Origin: Bacteroidales bacterium UBA4293
GTDB taxonomy: Bacteria > Bacteroidota > Bacteroidia > Bacteroidales > Bacteroidaceae
DNA: 64,000 nt
Assembly (NCBI GenBank): GCA_002395835.1
Contig: DGVD01000018.1
Coordinates: 1 to 64,000 of the forward strand
Direction: 5' to 3'
Positions 59,816 to 64,000 of the stretch are shown here, in pieces (position 1 is the first letter of the stretch; every line of letters starts with the position of its first letter). Made by a program: the position numbers and the translations under genes. The notes under the pieces were generated by a model. The model did not search any database and was not told the DNA's origin. It worked only from the letters and a program-made list of their open reading frames with translations.

Positions 59816-60615
59816 TATTTCCAATATGCAACAAATGAATGTGGAGGCTTCTGCTTGTCCTTTGGAGGCAGTTCCATGTAATTCCCATAAAGATTACTCA
59901 GATAAGTATCATACTCCTTAATGCACATATAGGTTCTATCCTCGAAAGGTAAATCTATATAAGAGGCAAATATATCTTGCAACATGTGTTCCTTTTTACC
60001 ATATGCACCCATGATAGCTCCAGCATATCTGGAAGTTTCAAAGTTGTGACTCATGTGCAACTTTTGGAGCTCCTCCACACATTTCTGGCGAGAAGGATAG
60101 AATAGATGCTTCAGCCAATATTTAACGTGCAGGAAAGTCTTGTTTCCCTTGTTGTAAAGAAGATATTTACCATGTCTATATTCATAGATTTTCTGCAAAG
60201 ATTTCCGATAATAGTTCTGTTTTGCACAATAATCATCCATTTCTTCAGCAGCAGGAAGACCATCCACCGGGAACAAGTCGACAAACACCCCATTCTTGGC
60301 ATAAAATTCCTCCAAGACCGTACGGTCGTCATAGACCTTGGCAAAAGGAATAACCATGTCCGGGTCATTGTAAAGTGTCTGGACTTTGGCATGTTCATCC
60401 TTAAACTCTCTAAGAAAGACCTCATAATCTGGACGAGGCATCATGATATCCACATCATCGTCCCAAGGGATAAACCCTTTGTGACGGACAGCCCCCAAGA
60501 GTGTTCCTCCGCTGAGCGAATAACGTAACCCCCTCGCTCTGCAAAAAGAATCTATCTTATCTGCCAGTCCGAGCTGTATTTGACGTAATTCATCAAAAGT
60601 AATATTTCTTTTCAT
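59815..60615 (-). CDS. LicD family phosphotransferase
   Basis: A 266-residue protein with the LicD core YSLSGGTLLGAVRHKGFIPW followed by DDDVDIMMPR (the metal-binding Asp set). LicD-type enzymes move phosphocholine or similar CDP-linked groups onto sugars. It follows an SDR gene and a cytidylyltransferase gene, which could make its CDP donor. ATG at 60615 is preferred to a TTG 6 bases before. Confidence 0.92.
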   Translation of the reverse strand: MKRNITFDELRQIQLGLADKIDSFCRARGLRYSLSGGTLLGAVRHKGFIPWDDDVDIMMPRPDYEVFLREFKDEHAKVQTLYNDPDMVIPFAKVYDDRTVLEEFYAKNGVFVDLFPVDGLPAAEEMDDYCAKQNYYRKSLQKIYEYRHGKYLLYNKGNKTFLHVKYWLKHLFYPSRQKCVEELQKLHMSHNFETSRYAGAIMGAYGKKEHMLQDIFASYIDLPFEDRTYMCIKEYDTYLSNLYGNYMELPPKDKQKPPHSFVAYWK

Positions 60616-60617
60616 AA

Positions 60618-61637
60618 TCAAGATTTCAAATAAGCAATGAGCCGCTCGAATATCCGATGCAATGGATATTCCGGCTCCCAGCCCAAGTTCCTCAGTTTCT
60701 GAGCGGATAGTCTCTGCTTGGTGGCTGGAGCATAACCCATACTACCATTCAGTTCCACTCTTATCTGGATGGCTGGATTAAAATGCTGTTTCAAGTATTC
60801 CGCCATTCCCCTGGCTGAAATATAAGTTTCTTCATTGGCCACATTGTAACTCTCTCCAGGATTTCCCTTCAACAGAATAAATAAAATGGCCGATATACAA
60901 TCCATGAGATAACAATAAGGACGCGCAGACTCCCCTGTGGTGTGTAAAACTATATCCTGTCCTTGCGCTACCAATCGGGCAAACTGAGCAATAACCCGGT
61001 TGTCATCCCTGGATATGCCTGCACCGGTGGTTTGGGTAAGCCGGGCCACTTTAGCCGGTACTCCATACTCAGCAGCATACAGGCAACAAAGATTTTCTAC
61101 TGCACGTTTTGCCATGGGATATGAACTGCGCACACTCATGGGGTCCAAATATCCTTGAACCTGCTCATTTATCATTTCAGAATCGTCCAGGATTTCCCCA
61201 TAGACCTCAAGAGAAGACAGGTAGACAAAACTTTTTACAGGATTTTTCCTAGCGTACTCCAACAAAGCCTGTGAGCTATTCAGGATAAAATCAAAGGTTT
61301 CCACCGGCTTCTCTACAAAAAACCGACTAGCTGTGGGAGCCGCACAATGAACAATATAATCAACCTTTCCGATTATATTCTCATTGTATGTCGTCAAAGG
61401 GCATTCAATCAGTTCTAGCTGACCCAGATTATCCTTGAACAACTGTTCTGCCTTCTCCTTATTTCGAACAGGTGCTACAATATGCACATTCCTATCAATA
61501 GCCAATAAGCAATGAACAAGGGAAGAACCTATCAAACCCGTAGCTCCTGTAATCAGGAACTTACAATCCTTTAACTCATCTTTCAGAGTAAAAGACTGTA
61601 CAAACGTCTCAATATCTTGTTGCTGAATGATATTCAT
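60618..61637 (-). CDS. NAD-dependent epimerase/dehydratase (SDR)
   Basis: A 339-residue SDR enzyme: the NAD-binding FLITGATGLIGSSLVHCLLA near residues 28-47, YLSSLEVYGE, and the active pair in SYPMAKRAVENL (YxxxK). Set between the cytidylyltransferase and LicD genes with a TGATG start-stop overlap, it probably makes or alters the CDP-linked donor. The exact substrate is open. Confidence 0.88.
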   Translation of the reverse strand: MNIIQQQDIETFVQSFTLKDELKDCKFLITGATGLIGSSLVHCLLAIDRNVHIVAPVRNKEKAEQLFKDNLGQLELIECPLTTYNENIIGKVDYIVHCAAPTASRFFVEKPVETFDFILNSSQALLEYARKNPVKSFVYLSSLEVYGEILDDSEMINEQVQGYLDPMSVRSSYPMAKRAVENLCCLYAAEYGVPAKVARLTQTTGAGISRDDNRVIAQFARLVAQGQDIVLHTTGESARPYCYLMDCISAILFILLKGNPGESYNVANEETYISARGMAEYLKQHFNPAIQIRVELNGSMGYAPATKQRLSAQKLRNLGWEPEYPLHRIFERLIAYLKS

Positions 61638-62365
61638 CAAAATCCAAAAATCTGTTGGTTTTCATGCACCTGAACCATAGCACGGAAGATAAAGAAGTCG
61701 GATGGAGTTGTAATCTTGATATTCTCCATCGGCCCGATAATCGTATTCAAACGGTAGCCATAATGACTCATCATGGTACAGGAATCGATAAAATCATGCC
61801 TATTCTCAGAACGTGCCTTCTCATGAGCATCCAATACATCCTTAAGCAAGAAAGACTGTGGTGCACGGGCTATTAGAGAATCCTTGCGGGAAGGAATTTG
61901 TAAAGTTCCATCTTCTTGCGTTACTACAAAAGTTTCCGTAGCTGGTACGCAGGTGATACAATTTCCCTTCTCCATCACAGTTTCAATATTATCAGAAATA
62001 GTCTGTTCTGTTATCAAAGGACGAACACCGTCATGAATCAGTACTGCGGCCTCATCACCTTGCATCCTAGCCCAACGATCGGCAGCACATAATCCATGGT
62101 AAATAGAATCCTGTCCCGTCTCACCTCCAGGTACGATATCAACCACCTTGTTGATCTCAAATTTACGAAGCATCTTCTTCAAGAACGGAATCCAAGACTC
62201 AATGCAAGCCACACAAATCGCATCGATATCCGGGTGGTTGTCGAACAATTCTAACGTATAAATGATAACCGGTTTCCCATTCAGTTCCAAAAACTGCTTG
62301 GGACGACTCACCGTATTCATGCGGCTTCCAGAACCACCTGCGAATATGACTGCAATATTTTTCAT
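61637..62365 (-). CDS. IspD/TarI-like cytidylyltransferase
   Basis: A 242-residue protein: AVIFAGGSGSRMNTVSRPKQ (CTP site), NGKPVIIYTLELFDNHPDID, and VLIHDGVRPLI. It belongs to the IspD superfamily. In this setting (SDR and LicD next door) a CDP-alditol or CDP-choline-like donor for the capsule is more likely than the MEP pathway. ATG at 62365 has GGAGGAAC in front. Confidence 0.85.
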   Translation of the reverse strand: MKNIAVIFAGGSGSRMNTVSRPKQFLELNGKPVIIYTLELFDNHPDIDAICVACIESWIPFLKKMLRKFEINKVVDIVPGGETGQDSIYHGLCAADRWARMQGDEAAVLIHDGVRPLITEQTISDNIETVMEKGNCITCVPATETFVVTQEDGTLQIPSRKDSLIARAPQSFLLKDVLDAHEKARSENRHDFIDSCTMMSHYGYRLNTIIGPMENIKITTPSDFFIFRAMVQVHENQQIFGF

Positions 62366-63510
62366 AAAAGTTCCTCCCATTTATTAATGGTATTTCTCAT
62401 GCTGAACCTAGAAGCATTTCGTAGTGCATTTTGAGCCAAGCTATGCCACAATGCATCATCGGCCATAAGGCTCAAAATCTTGTTTTCAAAAGTTCTGATA
62501 TCCTTGTCAGGGGCTAAATATCCATCTACCCCATCCTGGATAATCTCATGGAAAACAGGGGATGAATCCATTGCAACCGGAACAACTCCTCTTTGCAGTG
62601 ACTCAGTCAATGTGAGCCCCCAACCTTCTGCAGAAGATGTCATCAGATAGATCTTAGCTTCTCTATAATAAGGTTCAGGATTCTGCTGACCGCAAAACTC
62701 CACCCTCTGGAGCTCATATTGCTGGACATACTTCTTATATTGATTCAGTGAAGGACCATCGCCAACCAGTTTCAAGGTCCAAGTATCTGCCAGACTAGAT
62801 TTTACAAGCCTTTTCCATGTTTTCAAGACCAAAGAGATTCTCTTATAATACTCATCCATACGAGCTACTACCAACAATACATTTTTTTTGGCAGCAAGAA
62901 TAGACTCATCAGAGATGTCTGGAAAAGTAAGCGGATTATTTATAACCTTTATTTTTTCGTAAGAAGGTAATTGCATTACCTTTTCCAGATAAGGCATGTG
63001 AGTCTGGGAAAGGATGACGAAATAATCACTCTTCTCATAGAGCCACTTATAGAGAGCACCAGCCTTCTGATCTTCCTTTTTCCTGTAGTAGCTACCGAAC
63101 AAGGACAGTTTTAAGATGGTGATCCAATCCTGGGTACTCTTATTCCTCTTGGACTGGAATAAATGAAGAAGTCCTGGAGATTTGGGGTCAAAATGAAGAC
63201 AGGTGATTAATCTGCCTCCTTGACTATGCCACTCTTTTCCTCCCTTAGCCAGAAAGACGTTCAACAATTTCTTTGAAAGGGCATCCTGGTTGATGACAAC
63301 ATCGACCATCTTTTCCTTTAAGAATGTAGAAAGGTCATGAACAGGATTATCCTGAAAAGACATTTCTGAGGTTTTGGAATCGATAACCAGCATACCCAGA
63401 CAATGATGCCCAGGATCTGATAAACCCTTCATGATTAAAGAAGTTATCCTTTCTGTGCCTCCTGCCTCTGGATTTAAGGGCCGATTATAGATCCAAAGTA
63501 TGTTCTTCAT
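62362..63510 (-). CDS. Glycosyltransferase family 4
   Basis: A 382-residue GT-B enzyme: ILWIYNRPLNPEAGGTERIT at the start (GGxER form), VLLVVARMDEYYKRI, and the donor site AKIYLMTSSAEGWGLTLTES. It overlaps the cytidylyltransferase gene by 4 bases. Donor not known. Confidence 0.9.
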   Translation of the reverse strand: MKNILWIYNRPLNPEAGGTERITSLIMKGLSDPGHHCLGMLVIDSKTSEMSFQDNPVHDLSTFLKEKMVDVVINQDALSKKLLNVFLAKGGKEWHSQGGRLITCLHFDPKSPGLLHLFQSKRNKSTQDWITILKLSLFGSYYRKKEDQKAGALYKWLYEKSDYFVILSQTHMPYLEKVMQLPSYEKIKVINNPLTFPDISDESILAAKKNVLLVVARMDEYYKRISLVLKTWKRLVKSSLADTWTLKLVGDGPSLNQYKKYVQQYELQRVEFCGQQNPEPYYREAKIYLMTSSAEGWGLTLTESLQRGVVPVAMDSSPVFHEIIQDGVDGYLAPDKDIRTFENKILSLMADDALWHSLAQNALRNASRFSMRNTINKWEELL

Positions 63511-63518
63511 GAACAGAT

Positions 63519-64000
63519 TTATTCCAATTCCTTTATACGCAGCAAATCATTCGCCCGCATCTTATCTATAATAGGTATCAAGACATCCACAGGCTGATGG
63601 ATAAGATCACTGATGCCTATCAAGTCGTTCTTGCCATCCGCATAAGCCAGCAGGTCTACTGTAGCCTTCACTGCATTATATGAACCCTTTTGGCTGATAG
63701 TAGGATAAAGTCCCCTTTTGCCCAGCTGAGGTTCCCCACAGCAAGTAAGGACATAATGATAATTATACTCCAGAGCATTGATGACCTTTACCATCATTTC
63801 ATAGGTTCCATTCAGACCTTCAGGAGAAATAAGACTCATATCATCGGCTGAAGTATGGTATTCCGGATAGACATGATATTTAGTTCGGCAAACTCCACAA
63901 ACTGGCAGATTCACGCCAGGAGAACCATACTGACGCTCGTCGGAACCTCTTTCCAAGAATGAATAAGTCTTATATGCCGGATAATGGAAACGAAGGACGT
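63519..64000 (-). CDS. C-terminal part of a DUF4910-type aminopeptidase-like protein (cut by window edge)
   Basis: The frame is open to the right edge, so the 5' end is missing. The visible 160 residues read VLRFHYPAYKTYSFLERGSD then ERQYGSPGVNLPVCG and EYHTSADDMSLIS, which match the M28-like DUF4910 fold (Asp, Glu and His metal-site residues in GSDERQY and YHTSADD), followed by a C-terminal winged-helix-like part (DLIGISDLIHQPVDVLIPII). Such proteins recur in polysaccharide loci, with unproven function. The stop lies 8 bases before the GT4 gene. Confidence 0.75.
   Translation of the reverse strand, partial: VLRFHYPAYKTYSFLERGSDERQYGSPGVNLPVCGVCRTKYHVYPEYHTSADDMSLISPEGLNGTYEMMVKVINALEYNYHYVLTCCGEPQLGKRGLYPTISQKGSYNAVKATVDLLAYADGKNDLIGISDLIHQPVDVLIPIIDKMRANDLLRIKELE

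Noticed and set aside
61637..62365. IspD of the MEP isoprenoid pathway
   Set aside because: The fold is that of IspD, but the gene overlaps capsule genes and lies next to an SDR and LicD, so a capsule donor role is more likely. The housekeeping function cannot be fully excluded.

Overview
The window looks like a chromosomal accessory stretch from a member of the Bacteroidales of roughly balanced GC content. Three things point there: repeated promoters of the Bacteroidetes type (a -7 box TAnnTTTG, often with TTTG about 20 bases upstream), typical Bacteroidetes families (TonB-dependent receptor, VirE/BT4734 pair, GH92, GH20, GH16, DUF1573, AbiE, LicD), and the trp order B-E-G-D-C-F-A. No rRNA, tRNA, CRISPR array or insertion sequence was recognised.

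Region by region. (1) 1-5,090: a split VirE/primase-like gene pair with a long structured leader, then an outer-membrane receptor. (2) 5,200-20,700 and again 27,550-30,180: the most unusual part. Cassettes of small precursor-like proteins, HPr-kinase-like P-loop proteins, PqqD-like proteins, radical SAM/SPASM enzymes, a PqqD-nucleotidyltransferase fusion, a SipW-type (Ser/His) peptidase and an ABC exporter lie interleaved, and a four-gene polysaccharide block (acyltransferase, Glf, GT4, PglC-like sugar transferase) sits among them. I read this as a candidate, probably undescribed, peptide maturation and export system. One of its four kinases has lost its whole ATP-binding core by an in-frame deletion. 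(3) 20,800-22,200: an AbiE toxin-antitoxin pair bounded by two related hairpins in opposite orientation. (4) 22,200-33,260: glycoside hydrolases (GH3, GH16), an esterase, a DUF1573 protein, a GT-C-like membrane protein, and mazG with a voltage-gated-type K+ channel and a 53-residue membrane protein. (5) 33,280-39,890: a complete trp operon with a Trp-Trp leader peptide and attenuator hairpin. (6) 39,900-44,300: a GH20-GH92 operon for host-type glycans. (7) 44,340-64,000: a capsule/exopolysaccharide locus on the minus strand with Wzx, Wzy, Wzc, Wza, several glycosyltransferases, a pyruvyltransferase/F420-dehydrogenase-like pair, a cytidylyltransferase-SDR-LicD trio, two tandem acyltransferases and an unusual long NusG-like protein. 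It runs off the right edge inside a DUF4910-type gene.

How the parts may work together (inference). In the candidate peptide system the PqqD-like proteins would bind precursors, the radical SAM enzymes and kinases would modify them, and the peptidase and ABC exporter would cut and export them. The kinase + PqqD + nucleotidyltransferase combination resembles the HPr-rel-A systems of other bacteria and the kinases and nucleotidyltransferases of some lasso peptide clusters, but no lasso cyclase or lasso protease is present. Calls rest on reading motifs and comparing proteins within the window; no database search was run.
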